A stretch of 64,000 nucleotides of DNA from Pohlia nutans (Eukaryota > Streptophyta > Bryopsida > Bryales > Mniaceae). The translations under genes were made by a program, and so were the position numbers. A model generated the notes under the pieces. The model had not been told where the DNA came from, made no database searches, and saw nothing but the letters and a program-made list of their open reading frames with translations. This document shows, one piece after another, positions 36,541 through 46,360 of the stretch. The stretch spans positions 21,690,072 to 21,754,071 of the forward strand of contig CM040097.1 of the NCBI GenBank assembly GCA_022496805.1. The letters run 5' to 3'. Every line of letters starts with the position of its first letter. Positions within the stretch are counted from its first letter, which is position 1.

Positions 36541-37092
36541 TTAACCCTTTAACGTCCAGATCCACCACCACTAATTTCAAAGATGTGTTATAAAATGTTT
36601 GATGAATCACAAAAATGAAGTTGATACATAAAGAAGAGTTGTAAATCTCAATACGAAGATCACATTTGTACGGTTGAATTTATTGTATTTTTTATTAATG
36701 ATTTTTCAATTAATTTTGCAAGTTTTTTAAATTTTAAATTCACTTTAAAATCCCAAATTAACAAATTTTTATTTAAAAAATTACTATGAACTTGGAAGAA
36801 TATGTATTGTGAAATGGTATAATTTTCATTATTTGATTCTACTTATTTTGGAAAATCATTATTACGGTCTCACTTTGTGAACTAAGAATGAAACTTGATA
36901 TAAACCAATTTTTTCATTTAAAAAAAATCACAATATCTTATTTTGAAGATCCATACCGTACAAATGGTAATCAACTAGCACAAGAACCAAGGAAAATTTA
37001 GATGGATGAAAAATTGTACAAGATATAGTCAAGAGAAAGCTTACAATCTGTTCATCGTCCATTACATGGACACAAGCGCATCAAAGGGTTAA
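36541..37092 (-). mobile_element. TTAA element, family E, copy 5 (552 bp, intact)
   Basis: Left TTAACCCTTTAACGTCCAG; right end CGTCCATTACATGGACAC followed by CATCAAAGGGTTAA. Its right TTAA is also the left TTAA of the D element at 37089. Orthologous to 52492-53855 in the other duplicate. Confidence 0.9.
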
Positions 37093-37868
37093 CCCTTTAG
37101 TGCCCAAGGTGGTTTGGGAGAAACCATAGTTTTTTGGTGATTTTTTTCTTTAAAAACTCTTTGTTCAAATTATGGATACTATTAATAGTATTTAACCGTA
37201 TAAGTGTAACTTAATCAAATAAGTGCTAGTTAAATCTTAGTGAGATCGGACCGTTGGATTGGAAGATTATAGTATGTCTTTGAACCATATAATGCACACT
37301 CAAAATGAGATTTTGGAGGGTGTGTGACTTCAAAGTTAAATAGAATTTGGGTTAAATTTTTGAAAATGAAAGTGCAGAGGTTCATCAATGACCTATGTCA
37401 ACATCTCTCTATTGCAATCTTTCATGTCAAGAACGAACTCTCACATAATTATTGTGAATTTAATAAGTGATAGAGACTTATCTATATATGGATTAGGAAA
37501 AAAAATTATACATTGAAATATAAAAGGAGTTGATACATTGATCAAGATCGGAATACGTACACTAATGGAACATGAACAAGATAACACCATTCAAAAAGTA
37601 AAACAAGATAACAAACTTTCAAACACAAGAAATACCACATAGTACATGTATTGTATTTGAGTATTTATTGTATTTTCATGTTTTGTTCATAGGTATTTTG
37701 ATAGTTGCACAACTCCAAATTGAAATTTTATTTTTCTACAAGATGTGTATTATAAATCTCCAACTCCGAACCTCACATTTCAAAATCCAATTGTTCACGA
37801 ATTTTCCGTTATTTGCGTTTTCGACACATCAGTGAGCACAATGTGGTCTCTTGGGCACTAAAGGGTTA
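37089..37868 (-). mobile_element. TTAA element, family D, copy 1
   Basis: TTAACCCTTTAGTGCCCAA at left; right end has GAGCACAATGTGGTCTC (palindrome, one mismatch) then TTGGGCACTAAAGGGTTA. The final TTAA is split by the CACTA element at 37869. Confidence 0.88.
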
Positions 37869-38061
37869 TACTAATAGGAAATGTGTGGTTTTTCACTTAC
37901 TATATACGAAAAAGGGATGAAACCGCGCCAGGCACATGGGTTGTGTCAGTGCTGGTGAGTGGTTTTGATCACAAGAAGAGAGAAATATAAGCATAATACT
38001 CAACCACTGTTCACTGTTCCCACTAAGTGGGGAATGAAAAACGACATGTCTGCTACTAGTG
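37869..38061. mobile_element. CACTA-type miniature element (copy-1 only), TSD TTA
   Basis: TACTAATAGGAAATGTGTGG faces CATGTCTGCTACTAGTG, with TTA on both sides. The other duplicate has the empty site AGGGTTAATGCTC at 54806. Confidence 0.82.
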
Positions 38062-38157
38062 TTAATGCTCAATAGATAGTTGTGATACATTTTGCTCAGT
38101 TGTAGATTAGATTTTATAGTTTAGGCTTGGGAGTTCGGTGTTCTTTGGGAAGATGAT

Positions 38158-38578
38158 CGAACCTTTCTTTCCACACATGATCAATTAAACCTTCTGTTCT
38201 ACATCGTCTTCTGCAAAAGATCGAACTCTTCATTACGAAAGAACCCAATCCTGACCGGCGTCTAGATACGTCCATGCATACGCGTTCTCCTTCTCATATT
38301 GTTAGGTGTTTTCTGTTCCAAAAATTTATACTAAAAAATGTACGTGATGCTCAGAAACAACATCTGGAAGAAAGGGTCGGAAGATGTTGAAGAAGCTTTT
38401 GATCCAGGAGCATGAGTGACGTATTTGTCCAGTACAGTACAGTGCTTATCGCTTCTACCTTGTGAGCGTTTGTTAGCTCCAGAGAACTGTTGCAATTGCA
38501 CTTTTGCTTGCATTTATGATGCTCTGCAAAATTTAAACATTCACATTCATTTGACGAATTTCTCTGTGGCTTATAAAA
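38158..38578. other. 421-bp island identical to 54905-55325
   Basis: Not a recognised transposon. Base-for-base comparison shows no difference from the other duplicate over 421 bp, whereas both flanks differ. It ends at a TATAAA sequence. Contained frames (for example minus 38331-38513) match no known family and the longer minus-strand frame is not preserved across both copies. Could be an exon, leader or promoter of an unrecognised gene, or recently converted DNA. Confidence 0.7.
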
Positions 38579-39164
38579 TAGGACCGCCCAGCTAGGTACC
38601 CGAGTTCAATCATCTCCCGGTGGCCAGGCTGCCCGTTCGGCTGAGGCTGAATCGTAGTGAAATACATGAATTTGACCCTGATCGAGGAACTCTTTTGAAG
38701 AACATTTTTAGCGTAGTGAGGTAGGGGCAAGGATTGTTTACAACTAGGAATAGGCATGCGTGTTGTTGCACAAATGCTATAACTCCTGACGATTATCATC
38801 TAATGTACTAGCTGATTATGTCTTGTGAGTCTGCATGTGTGCATCCTGGTTAAGTTACAGAAACAAAGAAAGTGTAACTTACTGACCAGGATGCATAAAT
38901 AGACAAATCGCGCATCAGACACCTTTGCTCATTGCGTTGACATCTAGAAATGTGGCCTCGTAGTTCACGTAAAGACGTGCCGAGAAACCTGCCCTTCATT
39001 TGGCGGGCAGACAGATTACAACTCGGCAATTGCAGAATTAGGGAGAATTCTGCTTTTTTCTTCATCATCTTAAGTAGATCTCCTAAATCAAAGGTCAAGG
39101 TATACTGCAATCTCTACCCAGATGATCTTTCTTATATAATTCTTGCACACCAACTGAACAGATC

Positions 39165-39418
39165 CTCAGGGAGGTCACTTCCAAATATTACGTAACAATG
39201 TGCGAACAAAAATAGGGTCCAAATAAATCTTTGAAGATAATTTTTATAAATGATTTACATTAATATAGGATGCTCACAATTTATTACAAGAATAAAAATA
39301 TGAATATTCTTGAAATATTACTAATTATAGTAATAATTATTTTTAATTTTTAGGGTACTTTTAAATACCCTTTGTTCACACGTGATACTCAAAAGATACA
39401 AAGAGTGACCTCCCCGAG
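39165..39418. mobile_element. Element with CTCGGGGAGGTCACT ends, 8-bp TSD (copy-1 only)
   Basis: CTCAGGGAGGTCACTTCC faces AGAGTGACCTCCCCGAG, flanked by AACAGATC on both sides. The other duplicate reads GAACAGATCTCAGG at 56188 without the insert. hAT or Mutator-like from the duplication size. Relative at 51329. Confidence 0.88.
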
Positions 39419-39424
39419 AACAGA

Positions 39425-39800
39425 TCTCAGGAAGTGGGTGTTCCAACATCGTATTATATTGATGTGGACATGCCACGATAATAGCCGAGATTCTTGGTAA
39501 ATTAGAGTCATTGCAAGCCGTTAACTTAGTACACTGTAACATTCAGGATTTATTTAAAGCAACTTGGTGCCGCAGAATTTATTGCAATCCTTAAGACCGG
39601 GTATTCGCCGACGGAGGCATCCTCCTTGTACAGTAAACCCCTGTCGGCAGTTCTTTGCTGATAACATTTCGATGACTACGATGTTCTGACTTTGCACGTA
39701 AGAGCAGGCATGAATCCGGGCACCCAGAAGCAACTGTGAGAGTGACTCACAAAATGCGTTCTCCTGTTCGCAAAAGGCTCAGACAGGGTTTTACGTGTCT
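39425..39800. other. Conserved non-repeat segment of the duplicated block
   Basis: About 97 percent identical by eye to 56194-56576. It includes GGTGCCGCAGAATTTATTGC and CGGGTATTCGCCGACGGAGG, with GC above local average. A minus-strand frame in the other copy (56324-56533) is not recognised. Possible exon remains of an unidentified gene. Confidence 0.4.
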
Positions 39801-40092
39801 CAAACGCCTCGTATTCGGGAAAATAGTGTCATCACAGACACAGAGAAGAATATTCTCGCTGTAGAACCTTGGCATCTATATTTCTTTAGAATAGAATCAA
39901 AGTAAATTGAAAAGATAATCGTGCTTAAAATGGAGTTTAAAAGAGATTTTGGGTGCGGGAATCAAGAAAGCCATGTCCTTTAAGAGTGAAGTTGGAGAAT
40001 TTCATATTTTCCTTCATAGTTACTTGATGGTGCCCTGGATGGTGCTTCAATGCTGATGAAGTCATTGAACAAAGATGAATTCTTTTGGTGGT

Positions 40093-40442
40093 TTTGAGAA
40101 TGTAATACTAAGACTCAATGCCTTGGGCACTCACTCTCCCTCTATGCTTCCCCAAATCTCCCGCTTGCCCACAAGACTCCACTATAAGAAAACTTGGTAA
40201 AAAAAAACCACAGCTGAATTCAACTGCGGTTTTTTTTACCAAGTTTTCTTATAGTGCTCCGTGCGCCAACTTGTCTTCTTGAATTCCCCAAATCTCATGG
40301 CCCTGTGAGCCACAACCCAATCTTGCCAAATCTGATGCCTACGGCCCTCAGATGAACAAGGGCCATTCATGATACCGTCTACCGGCGACAAGGTTGGTCT
40401 CTCTTTTTGTGCCCTAGTAGCACAAACCAAGCCCGCCTTCAA
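40093..40442 (-). pseudogene. Unrecognised coding fragment interrupted by a CACTA miniature element
   Basis: On the minus strand an open frame runs from 40442 (MKAGLVCATRAQKERPTL) to the insertion at 40256. Skipping the 77-bp element plus one 3-bp duplication, the frame continues for about 15-20 codons (after FKKTSWRTE) to a stop. Composition is protein-like and unlike the surrounding AT-rich DNA, but I recognise no family. Most likely a gene fragment carried by a transposon. Confidence 0.35.
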
Positions 40443-40470
40443 AATAATACTTTAAGTCTCAAGAGTGGGT
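40100..40470. other. Copy-1-specific segment with a possible captured coding fragment
   Basis: The other duplicate goes directly from TTTTGGTAGTTTGAGTGG to TTAATGTTCAATC (57908-57940), so about 350 bp is extra here or lost there. The segment is GC-richer and coding-like on the minus strand. Confidence 0.55.
40180..40256. mobile_element. 77-bp near-perfect palindromic CACTA miniature element, TSD CTC
   Basis: CACTATAAGAAAACTTGGTA faces TACCAAGTTTTCTTATAGTG; the inner arms are AAACCACAG and CTGCGGTTT around GAATTC. CTC lies on both sides. Confidence 0.9.
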
Positions 40471-40782
40471 TAATGTTCAACCTAATAAAGCCAAATATGT
40501 CCATCAATAGCATTAGAATGCTTTATCGACTCATGCATTTCAAATGTCTTTACTTTCTCTTATCTCCTTACTACCTAACAAGATAGACTACTTACATTTG
40601 GAATTCACCTCACATCAATTTGTACCCATGGAAACCATAATTTGAACTTAACCAAACTCCAAGGGATTAAAACATCTTTATGGGTTAGATTTCCAATGCT
40701 AAACAATGTTTTTAACAAAGCTTTGGAAGAGATTTGGTCAAAATAAAGAGTGGTCATTTGGAGTGGCGAATATTATGCGTGC

Positions 40783-41358
40783 ATAACCCCTAACCGCCCA
40801 ACCATGCATATTTTGCATGATGTACAGATTTGAAGTCCGTTTTCTCATCCATCATGCACTTTTTGCAGTGTGGTTCTTTTACTGAAACTTTTATGGGAAG
40901 TTAGCTTCGTGCATGTGTGATCCGATTAGAAAGGGGATGATTTGTGAAACTTTTATGCCTCACTTCATGTTGTAGTGTTCCACCCAAAATTTCAAAGATT
41001 TTAGTCTAAAAGTGCTCTTGAAAAAGTCAACTACTAAAACTAAGCAACCAAAAAATCTCCAAAAATCACTACACTTACAGTATTACATTTCAACCCATCC
41101 CAAAAAATTTCATTATTAGATTGTCAATATCTTATTTGTAATCATATTACAAAAGAGCTCTAAATTTTAAGTTTGAAAATTTATACACAAATATTGGTGA
41201 TAGCAATCGCAAATCTCACCGTATGGATAGAATCTAAAATTCATAATGTACAACTTTTATTCATTCATCAAGTTGAAAATATCCCTCTTAGTTGCATTTT
41301 ATAACGCATCTTTGAAAAACTGCCAAATCTGAAAAGGGTGAGAACGTTTAGGGGTTAA
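40783..41358 (+). mobile_element. TTAA element, family C, copy 2 (copy-1 block only)
   Basis: Left ATAACCCCTAACCGCCCAA, right GAACGTTTAGGGGTTAA. The subterminal palindrome is CATGCA-TATTT-TGCATG instead of CGTCCA-N5-TGGACG: both arms changed together. The other duplicate lacks it (GCCTGTCTAAATCATAGG at 58230). Confidence 0.88.
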
Positions 41359-42154
41359 ATCATAGGATCTTGAAGTTTCTTTCTTGGACATCGGCGTCAA
41401 ATAAATTCAACTTCCAATTTTATGAGATTTAGGAGATTATAAAGTTCAAACATAATGGTTTATTATTTTGCAACACTTTTTCATAGTGAAGTTCTTGGTT
41501 TAAATTTCCCCCCAAAATCATGTGGAGTTTAGAGTTTATTACTATTTCTTTGAGAATTTTGAAAATCTCTTGGTTTTGGTAATCAAATTAACTACTTATA
41601 CTTATACTTATACATACATATACATATACATATACAACTTATTTTTCAACATTAAATATATGAGCATGACTGAGCTACAAGTTTTGTAGTGGAAGGGGTT
41701 CTTGTTCAAAAATCCAACATTACGAAATTTGCAAATTTTTTATTTTTTTTCCCAAAACAATCAAAGACTCGAGATTCAAATCCAAGCAGTCGCATTAAAA
41801 AAGTACATCATATAAAACTAGTGAAGATGAACTGAAACCAAAAGAAAGTTTTTAAAAATCTGTACACCACCAAAAATGAACGTTGTTTTCTTTTTCTTTT
41901 CTTTCCTTTTGTACGCTAAAGAAAAACCTTTTTATTTTCATTGCAGAAAACCTAAAGCATACACAACTGACAGTATCCAAGCATCAACTTCTTGATTGAA
42001 ACCCATCAACTTCTTGATTGAAACCCATCAACTTCCCAACAATGCCTTTCACAGAAAATTTTCGATTCCTCCGATCCCTTAACAGATGCTTGAGATTCGG
42101 AGGTGAACAATAGGGGACTGAAGAATTTTATGTTTTGATTGAATTTTTTTGAGT

Positions 42155-42703
42155 TTAGCCCCTAAATGACAAAGGGGGTAAGGGCAAAACTTAGATGTGT
42201 TATAAAATGTTACTTATGTAACTTTGATGAAGTTTGGTCCAAAACAAAAAATGAGAAGCATGATGTTTAGTAATTATCCATATAGTCAAACTTTCCAAAA
42301 ATAAGTTTTATATACTCATGTAACGTATTTAGAAGCATTTACTAAGTAATATTCACCAAAATCACAAAATTATTTTTAGACTTTGGAATTTGGTATGATT
42401 GGTTAAAAATAGATATTATATTTTTTTAAATTAAAAAAAAAAATTCAAAGGAGAGAACATCATTAGTTTCCCCAAATAGTATATTTTATAACACTAGGAC
42501 AATATTAAGGTCTTTGTCTTTGAAAAATTCTACTCAGTGGAGTTTTACTCGGAATGACATGATTCAAATTGGCTTGGAAAGTAGACTTGATTTCTCATTC
42601 AAAAATATTTCTCATTTTTTATAAAAATATATTTATCGTCTTGGGCAGCCCATAAAAAAAGGGTAGAGACCATAAAATGATCGTTCGGTCACTTAGGGGT
42701 TAA
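42155..42703 (-). mobile_element. TTAA element, family H, copy 2 (549 bp)
   Basis: Left TTAGCCCCTAAATGACAAAG, right GATCGTTCGGTCACTTAGGGGTTAA in two parts (GATCGTTCGGTC, ACTTAGGGGTTAA). Subterminal GACCATAAAATGATC is a slightly decayed palindrome. Orthologue at 60286. Confidence 0.88.
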
Positions 42704-42715
42704 GAGAGTCATATC

Positions 42716-42812
42716 ATCACCACCCAACACTCAATTTTGCCCTCGTGTACTTTTTGTGTTCTAGATATATACAAGACCAATACATGAAGATGCAATTAAA
42801 TGTTGGGTGGTA
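42716..42812. repeat. Short inverted repeat, possible miniature element
   Basis: CCACCCAACACTCAATTTTG faces GCAATTAAATGTTGGGTGG about 50 bp away. Present in both duplicates (60844-60942). Confidence 0.5.
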
Positions 42813-43099
42813 ATGAGTATGTCTACCTTACGATAGTCACCATGTCACTGTTATTTTCAATAGTCATGGCATGATGGGTGAAGTCATGTCTTCTGAATTT
42901 TATATGAAACTTGACTCCAATAATGGTGAAATTCAGCCAGATTCTTCCTAAGATTCTCCTTAAAAAGTACCACATATGAAGAGTACTATAGTGCTCAACT
43001 ACCCGTGAAAAGAAAGGTACTGCAACAAAGAGATCCGCAGGAGTCCATATATGGATGTAAGACATGCATGGGAATTCATCTATGGTATTAGATTATGTA

Positions 43100-44039
43100 C
43101 AGTCAGGTCCAATATGCTTACAAATTCCCCTTTGCAGGAATTTTTTTCAGAAACTTTGATCGATGCGTGTGTGCTAAAAAATGATCCGATTTGGAAACCG
43201 TAAAGTGTGTTGCAATCACATTGGAGTGTACTACAATGTGATTACCAACTTACACATATATTAGTGAAACCACACAACAACTTAAAAATATTATATACAC
43301 TATCTATCGTTGAGTGCTCTCACCCTTTGCTTCAATTACAGTGTCCATTCTAGCAAGTATATTTGAAATGAGCATTAGAGATTATTTTTGAGATACTTGA
43401 GCCTATACTTGTTGAATGATTTGTATCACTTCATCTGTCTCCTTTGTAATTTCTTCTTTTGTAATGGTGTAGGGGCTTTCATGGGTTTTGACAAAAGTCC
43501 ATTTGTTATCATTCCTCCAACTACACAATGAGTAGTTGATTTTGTGGAACTTATTTATGAAAATACATTGATAGACTTTTATTTTATGCATGATAGACCT
43601 ATTCAACTCACATTGATGGAGGATGGTGCTCCAATACACCGTAGTAGGTACTCTGATGATTAGAGACAAGCCCATGGAATCAAAAAGATTACAAAGGAGA
43701 CATATGAAATGATACAAATCATTCAACAAGTATAGGCTCAAGTATCTCAAAAACAATTTCAAACGCTCATTTCAAATATGCTTGCTAAAATGAACATTGT
43801 AATTAAAGCAAAGGGTGAGAACACTCAACTGTAGATAGTGTATATAATATCTTTAACTTGTTGTATGATTTTCACTAATACATGTGTAAATTTGTAATGA
43901 CATTATAGTACTCTTCAATGCGATTGCAACGCACTTTACGGTTTCCAAATCGGATCATTTTTGAATACACACGCATCGTTCAAAGTTTCTAAAAAAGATT
44001 CCTGCAGAGGGGAATTCGTAAGCATATTGGACCTGACTG
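43100..44039. mobile_element. Tc1/mariner element, inverted-duplicated (940 bp)
   Basis: TA on both sides; termini CAGTCAGGTCCAATATGCTT match for more than 50 bp and the arms stay complementary for about 340 bp. Both arms hold the 3' end of a transposase gene, so two right halves face each other. The other duplicate shows the empty site AACATGTACAGACGG at 61221. Present only in copy 1, so it inserted after the duplication. Confidence 0.93.
43532..43834 (+). pseudogene. Decayed Tc1/mariner transposase, C-terminal part
   Basis: The plus strand reads VVDFVELIYENTLIDF, then LMEDGAPIHRSR at about 43613-43648, the second catalytic D region (usually QDNAPxHxSK), then RQAHGIKKI in another frame, and ends with LAKMNIVIKAKGENTQL and a stop, matching the conserved tail of Tc1-family transposases. 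The W-P-SPDLNPIE region with the third catalytic residue is missing, and there are stops, so it cannot be active. An inverted partial duplicate of the tail lies at 43310-43460 on the minus strand. Confidence 0.82.
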
Positions 44040-44299
44040 TACAGACGGACGATCTCTTTCAGGCAGATGATCTGTTGCAGTACGACAATCTGTTGCAGAC
44101 GGACAATAGCTTTTATTCGGTATTCGCTTGAGTGAAATAAGAATAAAAATCTTTAGTTGGTGATGCAGTTGAAAGGTGAGTGAGAGTTCTGTGTTTTCTG
44201 AGTCACATCAGACACTCAAAGAGCCATTCCACCAGCAACTTTGAATTGCACTCTGAAGCTCATCCAAAAATTGATTGTAGTTCCTCATTCAACTGACCC

Positions 44300-45109
44300 T
44301 TCACCCTTTAGTGCGCAGGGTACTGTAGCTAGGAGCACTGGATTTCAGTGGGTTTTTCCACCATAATTGAGACTACTAGAAATAGAATGAATTAAATTAG
44401 AAAGTAACTGTACAATTCTATTCTCAACTAGGGAGCACACATTTTACTCAAATTAGAGAATCATCCAATGGTGGAATTGGAAGATTATAGTATGTATTTG
44501 ATCTATATAATGCACGCTCAAAAATGAGATTTTGGGGGTGTGTGACTTCAAACTTAAATGGAATTTGGGTTAAATTTTCAAAACCGAAAGTAAAGAAATT
44601 CAGCAATGCCCTATGTCAACACCTCTCCGTTGCAATCTTTCATATCAAGAATATACTCACACATAATTATTGTGATTTTTATAAGTGAAAGTGACTTATC
44701 CTTATATGGTTTAGGACAAAATTTTATACATTGAAAATTGAAAGGAGTGTGTACATTAGTCAAGATTGGATTACACGCACCAATGGAAGATGAACAAGAG
44801 AACACAATCCAAAAAAATAAAACATGATAACAAACTTCCAAACACAAGAATTACTGCATAGTACATTTGTTGTATCTGTAAGTATTTACTGTATTTTCAA
44901 GTATTTGCAGTATTTTCGCGTTTTGTTCATAGGTATTTTGATAGTTGCACAATTCCAAATTGAAAATTCCTTTTTTTGGAAAGTGTGTAATGTAACTCTG
45001 CAAATCTGAACTTTAGAACTGAAGTTCCAATTCTTCACAGATTCCTTGCTATTTGCATTTCCGAGGTTGCAATGACCATAATGTGGTCAGCTGGGTTGTA
45101 AAGGGTTAA
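44300..45109 (-). mobile_element. TTAA element, family D, copy 2 (copy-1 block only)
   Basis: Left TTCACCCTTTAGTGCGCAG; right ATGACCATAATGTGGTCAG (palindrome) and TTGTAAAGGGTTAA. In the other duplicate a family C element occupies exactly this junction. Confidence 0.85.
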
Positions 45110-45216
45110 CCTCTCCAAATTTGGCAGTTTTGTTGAATTCGCTTGATTCGCCTAGAGCCCTCTCCATATTCAACAATTTTGCAAAGAGGGATATTATAAA
45201 ATGCAACTAAGAGGGA

Positions 45217-45625
45217 TGTTAACCGTAAATTAGGAGCTACCGGTAGGCCTACCGGTCTGAGTTTTTACCCCGGTAATTTTCCTAGTTACCCCAGCAGGTA
45301 GATCTAGGAAATACTTTTTTACCTATCTGACCTAACTGTCAGATCTAGTTGTACTGATATAAAAGCAATAGAGCCAAACCCATTGGCACGACTCATTTCC
45401 CAAGATACTTATCTGTCTTGTCAAAATTCCTTCTCCTCCATGTCTACCGATCAGTTATGTGTTTATGTTCTTCACTATCTGATTCTTTCGTAGAATTCGT
45501 GACCTGTGCTTTCTAAGTTACCATCAGTGGTATTACCTCCGACTGTATTCTCATTCTTTCTTTTGGTAGCTGATATACCTTCCGGTAGTGATTACCGAGT
45601 AGTTCTTTACAAGGAAGAGCTACCA
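45217..45625 (+). mobile_element. Solo LTR (409 bp), TSD AGGGA
   Basis: Starts TGTTAACCGTAAATTAGG and ends GAAGAGCTACCA, with the 5-bp duplication AGGGA on both sides, inside the C element. It contains a TATA box (GATATAAAAGC, about 45357) and recurring CTACCGG motifs. No internal retrotransposon sequence, hence a solo LTR left by recombination. Orientation from the TATA box. Confidence 0.85.
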
Positions 45626-45800
45626 AGGGATATTTTGAACTTGATGTATGAATAAAAGTTGTACATCATGAATTTCAGATTCTATCCATACGGTTAGATC
45701 TATGATTGATATCACCAATATTTTGTATAAATTTGAAAATTTCACAAATCATCCCCTATCTAATCAGATCAACACAAGCATGAAGCTAACTTCCCATAAA

Positions 45801-46192
45801 AACACTTGTTTCGTTAAAAGTGCACATAGCCATGTGCACTATTTTTTAGTGGTATGTGCACTACATTTCTTTTTATTAAAAAGGGGAAGGGGGTGGGAAC
45901 AAACCCACCCCCCTTTAAAATTAGCGCTACATTTTTTTTAATTTTAAGGAGGGGGGTGGGAACATACCCACCCCCCTCTAAAGTTTGCGCTACATTTTTT
46001 TAATTTTAAAGGGAGGGGGGTGGGAACATACCCACCCCCCTGTAAAATTTACATTAATTTTTTTTTTGATGTAACGTACATTCAGTTTTGGCACTTTATA
46101 GGTAAAATATGACTACACATTTTTCAAACGTAGAAAATTCCAGCATCTGCGCGTTTTATATGGCATGTGCACTTTTAACGAAACAAGTGTTT
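45801..46192. mobile_element. Miniature element with AACACTTGTTTCGTT ends
   Basis: AACACTTGTTTCGTTAAAAG with GTGCAC faces GTGCACTTTTAACG and AAACAAGTGTT. Other C copies show the empty site. AAAA on both sides may be the duplication. A related half-element lies at 23177-23771. Confidence 0.78.
45889..46040. repeat. Three tandem G-rich hairpins, period 62-64 bp
   Basis: Each unit has GGGGGTGGGAACA then a mirrored CCCACCCCCC (45889-45913, 45951-45976, 46015-46040), separated by AT-rich linkers with GCGCTACATTTTTT. The stems are perfect or nearly so. They lie inside the element at 45801. Confidence 0.9.
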
Positions 46193-46360
46193 AAAATCTA
46201 CAGTAGGAAATCCACACTGCAAAAAGTGCATGACGGATGAGAAAACATGGATGAAATCTGTACATCGTCCAAAAAATGGACGCTCAGGCAGTTAAGGGTT
46301 AAGCATCCACGCTACAGTTACCCGGTCAAACCTCATCAATTCTTCACATTTTAAAATATA

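Larger units (their letters stand above)
43061..44131 (+). pseudogene. Unrecognised C-terminal coding end interrupted by the Tc1/mariner element
   Basis: If the element 43100-44039 and one TA are ignored, an open frame reads from GACATGCATGGG (43061) into QTDDLFQADDLLQ and on to a stop at 44131, about 42 codons, followed by AATAAAAATC. In the other duplicate (from about 61197) the same frame has a TAG in place of TAC. The acidic, glutamine-rich repeat QxDDLL looks protein-like, but I recognise no family and no upstream exon can be assigned. Confidence 0.3.
45106..46302 (-). mobile_element. TTAA element, family C, inverted, split by a solo LTR and a miniature element
   Basis: Begins TTAACCTCTCCAAATTTGG and ends CGTCCAAAAAATGGACGC then CAGTTAAGGGTTAA. 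Core pieces match the C element at 61493-62068 in opposite orientation. Its left TTAA is shared with D (44300) and its right TTAA with X (46299). Confidence 0.85.

Noticed and set aside
42823..43065. 80-codon minus-strand frame in the duplicated block
   Set aside because: Interrupted by a stop in the other duplicate and no family recognised.
43403..43762. 119-codon minus-strand frame in the Tc1 element
   Set aside because: Mostly antisense to the transposase remains; only its end corresponds to the inverted duplicate of the transposase tail.
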